A DNA stretch of 61,841 nt from positions 1 to 61,841 of the forward strand of contig CAYRZU010000009.1 in NCBI GenBank assembly GCA_964428895.1, given 5' to 3'. This document shows, one piece after another, positions 16,808 to 25,577 of this stretch (position 1 is the first letter of the stretch; each line of letters opens with the position of its first letter). This stretch comes from HyVt-337 sp964428895 (GTDB taxonomy: Bacteria; Planctomycetota; Phycisphaerae; SM23-33). The notes beneath the pieces were generated by a model that made no database searches, was not told where the DNA came from, and saw only the letters and a program-made list of their open reading frames with translations. The position numbers and the translations under genes were made by a program.

Positions 16808-18561
16808 CTGCCCTCGATGTCGGGGCTTGCGCTTTCTTCGACCTCGGGGGCGCCGGCTTCCTTGACCTTTCGGATCAGGTTGTGCTCTTCCGGGGCCACC
16901 TGGAGGTGGAACCGGGCCGGGATGTGGCCTTGCTCGCACAAACGGTACAGCAGGGCCACGATCTGGCCGTACGTCAACCCCATGCCCCGGATCGAGCCGT
17001 CGAGATTGCGCTCGGGACGGTCGCCCAGTGTGCTGATCACGTTGGGCAGGCCGGGCATAACGGTGAACGGCTCGCTGGTTCGATCTCGTCCGGGAAGGGA
17101 TCGCCAAATCGTGATCTTCTGGTCATCCCCATTGGCGTTGATGACCACCAGATCGTTTGGCATCGAGAAATAGACCGGCTGAGTAATCCGTAAATCCTTT
17201 CCAAACAACACAATGCGAGGATTCATGGTCCGGGTTGCGTACACCAAGGGCTCTTGAGTCGTGGGTACGATGTCGACCTCGAATTGCCCGCCGATCTTGA
17301 TGGTGGTCACCTTCCGGCTGCGACGCTGGCGCAGGGACTCCCAGGCCGCAATTCGGACCATGTCGTTCTCGGCGTTGAGCAGTTCCAGAAGCACCGACTC
17401 ACTGCGAGCGATCTTTGGCTGGCGTCCCAGGGCCTCGATCGCGGCCAATTGATAGGCATCGCCCGACTGGCGGGCAAACCGCGTGATGATCTCATCGGCG
17501 CCGCGATCACCCAGACGCACCCCGGTCCGGGCTGCGTAGAAAGCCGCGCCCTCAACCGGCGAATCATAAAGCGTGCTCAACTGCCCGACCACCTTCCGCC
17601 CGTGGGCCTCGAGCACCAGGGCGAGGTCTTCGTGGGCGGCGTCGTCTTTTCGCATCTCCTCGACGACCTCCCGGACGTGCAGTTCCCAATCGCCCGGGCC
17701 CGACCGCAGCGGCAACCGCATAATCAGTTGCAGGAAGTACCCGTAATCCTTCTGGGCCGGCTTGGGAATCTCGATTTCGATTAGCGACGAGTTCACCGCG
17801 TTGGCCACGCTCTTGGCGCCGGGGAATCGGTCGTTGATCCGGCGCTGCAATTGGTCGGCCCGAGAGTAATCGGCCCGGTACAGTTGCAGGCTGACACTCC
17901 GGGGGCGAGCGGCTTGGCCACCACCGACCACCATGCCCTCTCGAAGTTGAACCGCATCCTGAGGGTCGGTGACGTCGACGAAGGGATTGACCATCACGGG
18001 CCCGCCGGCGATGGCCCAGACCTTGGATCCTTCACCCGGTTTGAAATGGCCCACGTCCAGGCGCAGCTCGGTCGGCATGAGGATGCCCCCGTCGAGGCTC
18101 TTGGTGTTGGTAGTCGGAAAGGCCGAGACCGCCGCGTCAAAACGGGTCCCTTCCGGCGAGGCCGCCGGCAACGCTGCCCGCACGTACACCACGGCGGTGT
18201 CCAAGTCGTTGATGATCCGCGACGGCGAGATATGCCCCATCCCCTCGGAGGTCATCCCGACCTTCTGCTTCAGCAGGTTCTGGATGAGGTACTCTCGAAG
18301 GTGCGGGGGCACCTCGGACGAGCCGTCCTTACCCAGGCCGATGACAAGCCCATAGCCATGGACCATCAGTCGCCCGCGGCCGAGCAAGTTGGCGTATTGC
18401 GAGACCGTCCCCTCGATGTGGATCGGGAACTCGCGGCGCTTCGAGTCGGCCTCGTCGTCCTTGTCGAGGTCCTTCTTGCCCTTGGCAAACTTGTCGCAAC
18501 CCCCCAGAACAGCCAGCGCAAGAATGAGGGTCGTCGCCCGTACGAACAGTCCGTTGTTCAT
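16804..18561 (-). CDS. FlgI-like (flagellar P-ring-type) lipoprotein with HEAT-like region
   Basis: 585 residues from MNNGLFVRATTLILALAVLG, with a lipobox LGGC. The region about 40-290 resembles flagellar P-ring protein FlgI, including the diagnostic GYGLVIGLGKDGSS segment and repeated beta structure. FlgI itself is about 365 residues. Here an extra HEAT-like stretch (about 365-435, DAYQLAAIEALGRQPKIARS, VRIAAWESLRQRRSRKV) and a further beta domain are added, followed by an acidic tail. No other flagellar gene is in the window. The start at 18561 has GGAGAGG upstream. Probably an envelope ring-like or secretin-associated structure; the role is inferred. Confidence 0.8.
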   Translation of the reverse strand: MNNGLFVRATTLILALAVLGGCDKFAKGKKDLDKDDEADSKRREFPIHIEGTVSQYANLLGRGRLMVHGYGLVIGLGKDGSSEVPPHLREYLIQNLLKQKVGMTSEGMGHISPSRIINDLDTAVVYVRAALPAASPEGTRFDAAVSAFPTTNTKSLDGGILMPTELRLDVGHFKPGEGSKVWAIAGGPVMVNPFVDVTDPQDAVQLREGMVVGGGQAARPRSVSLQLYRADYSRADQLQRRINDRFPGAKSVANAVNSSLIEIEIPKPAQKDYGYFLQLIMRLPLRSGPGDWELHVREVVEEMRKDDAAHEDLALVLEAHGRKVVGQLSTLYDSPVEGAAFYAARTGVRLGDRGADEIITRFARQSGDAYQLAAIEALGRQPKIARSESVLLELLNAENDMVRIAAWESLRQRRSRKVTTIKIGGQFEVDIVPTTQEPLVYATRTMNPRIVLFGKDLRITQPVYFSMPNDLVVINANGDDQKITIWRSLPGRDRTSEPFTVMPGLPNVISTLGDRPERNLDGSIRGMGLTYGQIVALLYRLCEQGHIPARFHLQVAPEEHNLIRKVKEAGAPEVEESASPDIEGS

Positions 18562-18675
18562 GGTCCTCTCCGTCCTTGGAAGTATTATCGGACCTTGTGA
18601 CGGTGCAGCCTGAGCCTTTTTCTCCCCCGGGGCGCTCAGATTGGCCCGACCCATACGGACCCATCCGGCCCGTGG

Positions 18676-19962
18676 CTAGTCGAAAATCGGCCGGTCGCCG
18701 GGCTCGGCGGACGAGTCGCCGCCGGAGGTCGTCGAGCCGCTCGATCCGCCCGTGCCGGCTTCGTCGCCCGAGCTAGCCCCGGTATCCACGCCGGCGATTC
18801 GCTCGGCTTCTTCCACCGAGGGAACCACCAGTTTCTGGCCCGGCTGCAAGCGAAGCGGGTCCACGTCGGGATTGGCCTGTTTGATCGCGGGCCACAGATG
18901 GCCGCGCCCGTAGATCTTCTTGGCGATGCCCCAGAACCCGTTGTCGCCGGCTTGGACCGTGTAGAGACGCTGATCGCCAACGGTTTCCGTGTCGCCCGAA
19001 GTGGTCGGGCCGCCCGTATCGGCGGTGGCGCTTTCGGGGGTCGGCTTGGGCGGAATCACCAGCACCTGCCCCGGCCGAAGCACCGTCGGGTCGACGCCCG
19101 GGTTGGCCTTTTCAATCACATGGAAGTACTTGCCGCTGCCGTAGACCTTCTCGGCGATACCCCAGAAGCCCAGGTCCCCCTCCTGGACTTTGTAGGTCGT
19201 CGAGCCGGTCACGGCCCCTTCCAGAGCTTGGCCGCCGCGGAGGTCGTCAGCGGCGGTGGTATCCGGCAGGGGCGGAATCGTTACCTTCTGGCCGGGCCGC
19301 AGGGCCTCGGGCTTCAGGTCGGGGTTGGCCTTGGCGATCAGCGTGAACCACTTGCCGTCGCCGTAGACCTTGTGGGCAATGCCCCAGAATCCGTTGTCGC
19401 CTTCGACCACCACGTAGGTCCGGGGCTGGGCGACATCGCGAACGCCCGTGTCGGGGTCGGTGTCATCGGCCAGGTCTCGGATATCTCTCCCGCCCGACCC
19501 GTCGTCGGTCACGGAGATCTCCGTCTCGTCGTCATCGTCAACGGCCGAGCCGGTCGGCAACGAATCCGACGTGTCGTCGACGGCGACCGCGTCCGGATCA
19601 ATGCCCGGCCCGGCGCCCGGATCGACCCGGCGCCCCCCGTCGGCGCCCGTCCCGGCCGTGCTGTCGGCCAGCGTTCGGCCACCCATGCTGGGCTCCACGC
19701 CGTCGTCGGTAGCGCTAGCGCCATCATCGGCGGCGCCGTCGTCGGCGCCGGTGGCGTCAGCGACACTTCCGCGGTAGGCGTCGACGGCCGCCGACCCCGT
19801 TCCGGGGTCCTGGTCGTCCACACCCTCGTTGATACGGACCTCTGTGTCGGCCTCGCCGGTCGGGGTGGCCTCATCGGGCCCACTGGCCAGCATGAAGTAC
19901 AGAACGGCCGCGACGACCAACACGACACCAATAGCTACACCGATTTTGACATCTTCTCGCAT
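18676..19962 (-). CDS. Membrane-anchored protein with three LysM domains
   Basis: 428 residues: a short cytosolic N-terminus, one transmembrane anchor (GVAIGVVLVVAAVLYFMLA), a long acidic low-complexity linker (about 30-180) and three LysM modules near 185-240, 260-310 and 340-395. Each LysM carries a YxVxxGDxGFWGIAxKxYG core and a PGQKLVVP-type end. LysM binds N-acetylglucosamine polymers such as peptidoglycan. The ATG at 19962 is favoured by AAGGAG 8 bases upstream. The repeated GFWGIA segment is distinctive. Likely an envelope scaffold cooperating with the FlgI-like lipoprotein encoded next to it. Confidence 0.88.
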   Translation of the reverse strand: MREDVKIGVAIGVVLVVAAVLYFMLASGPDEATPTGEADTEVRINEGVDDQDPGTGSAAVDAYRGSVADATGADDGAADDGASATDDGVEPSMGGRTLADSTAGTGADGGRRVDPGAGPGIDPDAVAVDDTSDSLPTGSAVDDDDETEISVTDDGSGGRDIRDLADDTDPDTGVRDVAQPRTYVVVEGDNGFWGIAHKVYGDGKWFTLIAKANPDLKPEALRPGQKVTIPPLPDTTAADDLRGGQALEGAVTGSTTYKVQEGDLGFWGIAEKVYGSGKYFHVIEKANPGVDPTVLRPGQVLVIPPKPTPESATADTGGPTTSGDTETVGDQRLYTVQAGDNGFWGIAKKIYGRGHLWPAIKQANPDVDPLRLQPGQKLVVPSVEEAERIAGVDTGASSGDEAGTGGSSGSTTSGGDSSAEPGDRPIFD

Positions 19963-20077
19963 GGTATTGCGCTCCTTGCGCACAAAGGAGTTGCTGCACG
20001 GCAGCGCCTAGACGTGCGTGATTATAATCGGCCTTACGAGGCCCTTGCCAATCCAAAAAGTACCGAAACGGACAGTC

Positions 20078-21274
20078 TCAGTCCTGCCCGACAATCGCCG
20101 CGGTGTCCTGGGCGATCATAAGTTCTTCGTTCGTGGGCACAATCCATACCGGCAGACGGCTGTCGTCGGTCGTAATCGGCCCGGCCTTGCGGACGTAAGT
20201 ATCGTTGCGGGCGGCGTCGAAGCTCGCCCCCAGCCGTCCCAGTAGCCGGCATATCCGCTCGCGAACATAGAGCGAGTTCTCGCCGATCCCGCCGGTCAGC
20301 ACCACCGCGTCCACGTCCGGAAGCATAACGTAGTAGGCCCCGACATATTTGGCCACGGACCGGCAAAAAACTTCGACCGCCAGGGAGGCCTGGGTGTGGC
20401 CGGCCTCTCGCTGATCCAGCAGGTCTCGCATGTCGTTGCCAAACTCCGACAACCCCAACAGACCTGATTTCTTATTGAGGGCCTCTTCCACCTCGTCAAT
20501 CGACAGGCCCTGGCGGACCATGTAGGGAATGATTGCCGGGTCGATGTCACCGCTTCGGGTGCCCATCACCAGCCCCTCCAGCGGCGTCATGCCCATGGAA
20601 TGGTCCACCGCCACCCCGCCGGCGACGGCCGTCATCGAGCAGCCGTTGCCCAAATGGATCGTGATCAGGTTGATCTGGGTCGGGTCCTTATCCAGCAGTT
20701 CGGCCGCACGCAGCGTCACGTAGCGATGGCTCGTTCCGTGGAAGCCGTACCGGCGGACCTTGTGCTTGACGTACCAGTCCTTGGGAATCGCATAGCGGTG
20801 GGCTTCGGCAGGGAGCGTGGCCAGGAAGGCGGTATCGAAGACCGCCACGTGCGTCACATCCGGCATGGCGGCCATCGCCCCTTCGATGCCGGCCAGGTTC
20901 GGCGGGTTGTGCAGCGGCGCCAACGCCGCGTTCTCGCGGATCACGTTGCAGGTGGCCACATCGATCGGACGGGAGGCAATGACGTCCTCCCCGCCGTGTA
21001 CCACGCGATGACCCACGCCGTCGATCTCGCTGACGTCGGTCAGCACGCCGACCTCGGCCTCGCACAGCACGTCCAGAATCAGTCGCACTCCGGCGGTGTG
21101 GTCCGGGACCGTGACATCTCGCTGGATTTTGACCTCACCGGCGGCGTGTTCGAGGCTGGCCTCGTCGCTGCCGATCCGCTCGACCATGCCCTTGGCCAGC
21201 ACCGACTCGTCCGACATGTCGAACAATTGGTACTTGATCGAGCTACTGCCGCAATTCACGACAAAGATCTTCAT
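20078..21274 (-). CDS. ackA: Acetate kinase
   Basis: Interconverts acetate and acetyl phosphate with ATP/ADP, giving ATP in fermentation. 398 residues of usual length. Motifs: N-terminal FVVNCGSSSIKYQLFD, GHRVVHGGE, FDTAFLATLPAEAHRYAIP, RRYGFHGTSHRYV and GNGCSMTAV, then GLVMGTRSGDIDP and the C-terminal GIGENSLYVRERIC. GAGG precedes the ATG. Monocistronic, behind the TTGACA-bearing promoter at 21334-21362. No pta gene is present in the window, so the partner phosphotransacetylase must lie elsewhere. Confidence 0.96.
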   Translation of the reverse strand: MKIFVVNCGSSSIKYQLFDMSDESVLAKGMVERIGSDEASLEHAAGEVKIQRDVTVPDHTAGVRLILDVLCEAEVGVLTDVSEIDGVGHRVVHGGEDVIASRPIDVATCNVIRENAALAPLHNPPNLAGIEGAMAAMPDVTHVAVFDTAFLATLPAEAHRYAIPKDWYVKHKVRRYGFHGTSHRYVTLRAAELLDKDPTQINLITIHLGNGCSMTAVAGGVAVDHSMGMTPLEGLVMGTRSGDIDPAIIPYMVRQGLSIDEVEEALNKKSGLLGLSEFGNDMRDLLDQREAGHTQASLAVEVFCRSVAKYVGAYYVMLPDVDAVVLTGGIGENSLYVRERICRLLGRLGASFDAARNDTYVRKAGPITTDDSRLPVWIVPTNEELMIAQDTAAIVGQD

Positions 21275-21333
21275 CGAGGTCCTCGTGCGTCTGCCTTCCT
21301 ATCTCGTCACGTCCCTTAAAGGCGAGATTGGAC

Positions 21334-21362
21334 CTTTTAGGCCCCCCGGCCGGCGCTGTCAA
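21334..21362 (-). promoter_or_regulatory. Promoter candidate for ackA
   Basis: Minus-strand TTGACA (21357-21362), a 17-base spacer and TAAAAG (21334-21339); predicted leader about 53 bases. The -35 lies inside the 25-bp repeat at 21345-21369. Confidence 0.5.
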
Positions 21363-21369
21363 CCCGCAG
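21345..21369 (+). repeat. Left copy of 25-bp direct repeat bordering the lower-GC island
   Basis: Matches 23296-23320 at 23 of 25 positions, with core GCGCTGTCAA (TTGACAGCGC on the minus strand). It sits just downstream of the island on the minus strand and includes the ackA -35. Confidence 0.75.
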
Positions 21370-21432
21370 TGATGGTTCCGCCCAAGCACGCCGTCCGAGA
21401 CACACGCCGTCATTGAAGCCAGAGCCCGAGGG

Positions 21433-23182
21433 TCATCGCCCAGTGACTGGCCAGGACTCGTCGTCCCATGGCGTCAAGTGGTTCGCCAGATCATCCGTAC
21501 CCAGCTCACCCAGAAGCTTCTGTCGTGCTTCCTTCATGATGGCCATACGCCGTCGTTCCTCGCTGTCGCCTTCTGGGGAGAATCCCTTGTCAATGTCAAA
21601 CTCCTCCGCGACTTCCCCCATGTCGTATTCAGAAGCATCACCATCCATCGCGGCTCCCAGAAGGCCCTCCTGTTCAGCTTCGTGTATTTCCAACCCCAGG
21701 CCACCCAAACACTCTATAGACCCGTTTTCGAATCGCCAGTCCGTCGTTTCGGGCCAGATAAGGAACATGAGCAGAATCACGTAACCGGCAAGGTCCATCG
21801 CGAAGTTCCAGCCGAACATACTGGGTTCAACGTCCGAGGTATAGACGGCGTGCCAGCTGCCATCAATTGGACTCCGTATGACCAGCCACTTCTTGGACAT
21901 CCGCCAGAAGACAAGGCCGGCCAAATCGATGCTGCCTGCGATCTGTTCCGCCGCGACACCAGCGTGACCCGTTTCAGAATGGAAGACGAACGCGTACTCC
22001 CCCAAGATATGAGAAACGTACCGATCAAGTACGTGCAAGGAATGAAAGGTGTCATCTCTGTTGGCGGACCAGAACGAAAGTGTCAATTCCAACTGCTTGA
22101 TATAGGTCTCTCGCGCCGCCTCATATGCTTTGTCTGAGTCAAAATCATCACCAAGGAAGTCGTCCGCACGATTTGCGAACATTGATTCGTAAGTGATTGG
22201 ATCCCCGTATACTGCCGAAGGCGGGGAAGGCAGAAGAATGGCCCTACCTTCGGCAGCGTCGATGTGCCGCTTCATATCAGGATCGCCCACGTCGCAGAAA
22301 CTCAGACGCGGCCCCATATCTACTTCTCCCGTCGCTGTTCGTTCGACGTTCCTTGGGACCGAGCCAGTAGCACGCCTCTCCCTTTGACGTTTCAAAATCG
22401 GCTTGAAAGAGCTGCCCAACAGCCTCTACTGCGTCCTTGTATTTCAAACCGTGGCGGAAGAGCCCCCCCCATATTCTGGGAATCAACTTCGGCCACAGGG
22501 AACTTGCGCCACCTTCCGGCAAATTCCTGGATAGGTCCAACGGAACACGATCATCCCCGCGAAGATCGATGGTGACACCACGTTGCCTAAGCAGCCGATG
22601 GTCAGCCAGGCCTCTCAGAGGGGGCGGCACATCGGCTACTCTAATTCCATCTTGAGATAACGGGGGAAAGCTCGGCCCTCGACGTCCGTACAGTTTGCCA
22701 GAAATCGACGCCACTGACTCGCTACTAGGAAGCCTGAAGAACAGCCTACCATCCCTTTTGAACGCCGTGTCGGGATACCTTTCGTGCTTGACTAGCACAC
22801 GTTCCCCGTTCAGATAGACGGCTATCGGAACGTCGAGAAGAGGGAACCAATAATCAACAAGAGCCGGCACAGCTTCCATTCTGGCTACGGCTTGCTCCTT
22901 CAACATCATGGAAACAGTCGTCCCGACACGAGCACACGCTAACGGCTGTGTGGCCAGATATCCCCGCCAATTATAGACCGTGGCCCGAATTCCTGGCTCG
23001 TCCGGAAGCGCGGACTGGGTATCAATTACTGTCTCATCGCTCACCATGAAAGTGCTAAGAAAGCCAAGGCCAAATTCGCCAACACTTCCTATTTGGAGCT
23101 GTGCTACTCTCGGATCCTCTTTCCATCGGGAACTGACCTGCCATAGGTGAGGCCGTTGAACATGATCATTGTGGTACCACTG
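21433..23182 (-). pseudogene. Decayed HSP90-like (GHKL) ATPase gene, 5'-truncated and frameshifted
   Basis: Two frames together read as one HSP90-like protein. The upstream frame (from 23182, open to 22277) carries the HSP90 G2 box SVGEFGLGFLSTFMVSD preceded by SSRWKEDP, and a middle-domain motif DDRVPLDLSRN (compare HSP90 SEDLPLNVSRE). It continues to about DFETSKGEACYWLGPK. The frame then changes near 22340-22420 to the one ending at 21433 (..DPDMKRHIDAAEGRAI.. to PWDDESWPVTGR). The N-terminal ATP-binding motifs (NxxDA, DNGxGM) are not found in any frame upstream, so the 5' end is missing. The region is visibly lower in GC than its neighbours, with different codon use, which suggests transfer. 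A partly readable acidic C-terminus has no known domain. Confidence 0.7.
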
Positions 23183-23295
23183 TCACTACCCACGAAGAAA
23201 TGCTCGGGCTTCATATGTACTACCCCAGCAAACAAGAATTCTGATTCTACTCGCCCTAGACTGATAGTCAACTGTCCCCGCTTCTCCTCCGCCTT

Positions 23296-23320
23296 CCCGG
23301 CGGGCGCTGTCAAGCCGCAG
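23296..23320 (+). repeat. Right copy of 25-bp direct repeat bordering the lower-GC island
   Basis: 23 of 25 positions identical to 21345-21369, same orientation. On the minus strand it shows TTGACA but no -10-like sequence at the right distance. Confidence 0.75.
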
Positions 23321-23381
23321 CCCTCTCGGTCGCGTTCTCCCAGAGCTCCCGTTCTGATTAAGCGAGCCCCACACAAGGTGG

Positions 23382-23387
23382 TATAAT
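23382..23387 (+). promoter_or_regulatory. -10 element for glycyl radical enzyme operon (possibly leaderless)
   Basis: Perfect TATAAT ends 9 bases before the ATG at 23397. No -35 better than about three of six matches is found. No Shine-Dalgarno sequence precedes the ATG, so the mRNA would start at or within a few bases of it. tatC (TACAAT at 31313-31318, ATG at 31326) shows the same arrangement. Confidence 0.45.
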
Positions 23388-23396
23388 CGCCGCACC

Positions 23397-25556
23397 ATGA
23401 ACGAACGCCTGGCTATGCTTCGGGCCCGCACGCTGACCACGCCCGAGGCCATCGATACCCTCGCCCAGGATACCATCTGGGCTGAGATTGTCGCGCGGGC
23501 TGCGGGCGAGCCCGATGTCATTCGCGCCGCCAAGGCCTGGGCCCACTACCGGCGCCATCGCACGGTGGCGATCCATCCCGGCGAGCTGATCGTCGGGTCT
23601 CGGGCCGTCACGCATTACACCCCCGCCGAGCCGATTCCTGACGACGGCCAAGCCGGCTTCCACTTCCCCGCCTCGCCGCCGCTGGCCCAAGCGTACCTCG
23701 ACGCCGACATGATCATCACCTGCGGCAACCACGAAACTATCGACTACGAGATGGCCTTAAACGTCGGGTTCGCCAGGCTGATCGACCGCGTCGACCGGCG
23801 GCTCGCCGAGATCGGAGACGCCGACGCCGACAAACGCCACTTCCTGACCGCCCTGCTCATCGCGGCCGAAAGTCACATCGAGTTCTGCAACCGCTACGCC
23901 GACCTGGCCGAGACCCTCGCCGCCGACTGCGACGACCCGACCCGCCGGGACGAACTGACCACCCTCGCCGCCAACTGCCGCCGCGTCATCGAGCATCCGC
24001 CCGAGACGTTCTGGCAGGCCTGCCAGGCCGCGTGGTTCGCCTTCATGTTCGCCCCCGACTCGGCCGGCCGCGTGGACCAGTACCTCCTGCCCTACTACCG
24101 CCGCGACATCGAGTCCGGACGAATCACACGCGAGGGGGCCAAGGAACTGCTGTGCTGCCTGTGGGCGAAAATCCAGGGCTGGATGGGGGGCACGGAACGG
24201 CGAACGGGCAACCACCGCGTTACCCTCGGCGGCGTCACCCCCGACGGCGCCGATGCCGTCAACGAACTGTCCTGGATGTGCCTGGAGGTCACCGAGGAAA
24301 TGGCCGTCACCCGCCCGCAAGTGGGCGTGCGCTGGCACGAACACATGGACCCCGCCTTCCTGGCCCGGGCCGTCAAGGTCCAGCGAACGGGCCTCAACAA
24401 CCTGGAGTTCTGCTCCGATGAGCAAATCGTCTCCGCCCTAGTCCACGCCGGTGTGGCCGAACAAGACGCTCGCAACTTCTCCCTCTCGGGCTGTCACGAG
24501 GTGATCGTCACCGGCAAGAGCCAAATGGGCGCCGTCGAGGGCATGGTCAACCTACCCAAGACCATCCGCATTGCCCTGGGGCTCGAACCGGACATCAAGG
24601 CTGACGTCGACCTGACGGCCATCGACTCCTACGAGAAGCTCTGGGATGCGGTCGTTGATGCCCTCGCCGAAACCGCCGCGGCCATGCACGAACACTCTGA
24701 GCACCTCGACAGCATGAGGGCGGGCGCCCCCGGCGGCGCGCTGGAATCCAGCCTGCTCACCCAAGGCTGCATCGAAAACGCCGCCTCCACCCCCCAGGGC
24801 GGCGCCGTCTACAACTTCTGCAACTGGGACGCCATCGGCATCGCCAACCTGGCCGATTCATTGGCCGCCATCCGACGAGTGGTCTTCCAGGGCCAACGCC
24901 TCACGCTGGCCGAGTTCGTCGAGACGATCCGCACCGATTGGGCCGATCACGAAACACTGCGTCTGGAGATACTCGCTTCCGACGACCACTTCGGTAACGA
25001 CAACGATGCAGTCGATTCAATCGCCGCCGACATCATCGTCGCGCTCGATCAACTCCTGAAGACCAAAGCCCCCTTCCGCGGCGGCCAATACATCCTCGGC
25101 ACGCTGGCCGGCTACGAAAACGCCCACAGCCATTTCGGCAGCCGTACCGGGGCCACCCCCGATGGCCGAAAGGCCGGTGAAAGCTTCGCGTCCAGCCTGG
25201 CCGCGTCGGCCGGACGCGACCACCACGGCCCGACCGCCATGCTTAACTCCGTCGCCAAGATGCCCCACCACCTCCTGCCGACCTCGACCGTCACGAATAT
25301 CTCCTTGGCCGGCAAGTTGCTCGAACACGAATCCGGCATCGACCACGTGGCCGCCCTGGTGCAAGGCCACTTCGAGTCCGGCGGCCAACAATGCCAACTC
25401 ACCTTCTATGGTCGCGACGAACTCCTCGCCGCACGCGCCGAACCCGACAAGCACGGACACGTCATGGTCCGCGTGGCCGGCTATAGCGCCCCGTTCGTGT
25501 CGCTTGACGAACCGACCCAAGACGAGATCATCGCCCGAACCGAACACATGCTCTAA
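23397..25556 (+). CDS. Glycyl radical enzyme of the pyruvate formate-lyase superfamily
   Basis: 719 residues with the complete glycyl radical architecture. The thiyl cysteine is Cys366 in FSLSGCHEVIV, with Glu368 two positions on, the arrangement of dehydratase/lyase-type enzymes (GCxE) rather than PFL (CC). The C-terminal radical motif is RVAGYSAPF with Gly695. The N-terminal PFL-like domain (WAHYRRHRTVAIHPGELIVG, GNHETIDY) is intact. No radical SAM activating enzyme is adjacent, although these usually flank the gene. First gene of a plus-strand run: 21 bases to the RpiB-like gene, then sulfatase and two URO-D genes. The substrate (C-C, C-O, C-N or C-S cleavage) is not determinable from the motif alone. 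The oxygen-sensitive mechanism implies anaerobic growth. Confidence 0.93.
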   Translation: MNERLAMLRARTLTTPEAIDTLAQDTIWAEIVARAAGEPDVIRAAKAWAHYRRHRTVAIHPGELIVGSRAVTHYTPAEPIPDDGQAGFHFPASPPLAQAYLDADMIITCGNHETIDYEMALNVGFARLIDRVDRRLAEIGDADADKRHFLTALLIAAESHIEFCNRYADLAETLAADCDDPTRRDELTTLAANCRRVIEHPPETFWQACQAAWFAFMFAPDSAGRVDQYLLPYYRRDIESGRITREGAKELLCCLWAKIQGWMGGTERRTGNHRVTLGGVTPDGADAVNELSWMCLEVTEEMAVTRPQVGVRWHEHMDPAFLARAVKVQRTGLNNLEFCSDEQIVSALVHAGVAEQDARNFSLSGCHEVIVTGKSQMGAVEGMVNLPKTIRIALGLEPDIKADVDLTAIDSYEKLWDAVVDALAETAAAMHEHSEHLDSMRAGAPGGALESSLLTQGCIENAASTPQGGAVYNFCNWDAIGIANLADSLAAIRRVVFQGQRLTLAEFVETIRTDWADHETLRLEILASDDHFGNDNDAVDSIAADIIVALDQLLKTKAPFRGGQYILGTLAGYENAHSHFGSRTGATPDGRKAGESFASSLAASAGRDHHGPTAMLNSVAKMPHHLLPTSTVTNISLAGKLLEHESGIDHVAALVQGHFESGGQQCQLTFYGRDELLAARAEPDKHGHVMVRVAGYSAPFVSLDEPTQDEIIARTEHML

Positions 25557-25577
25557 CGCGCTGACAAGGAACTCACC

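Noticed and set aside
23104..23376. 90-codon frame upstream of the HSP90-like remnant
   Set aside because: It contains no GHKL motif and may be chance; the readable HSP90-like part begins in another frame at 23182.
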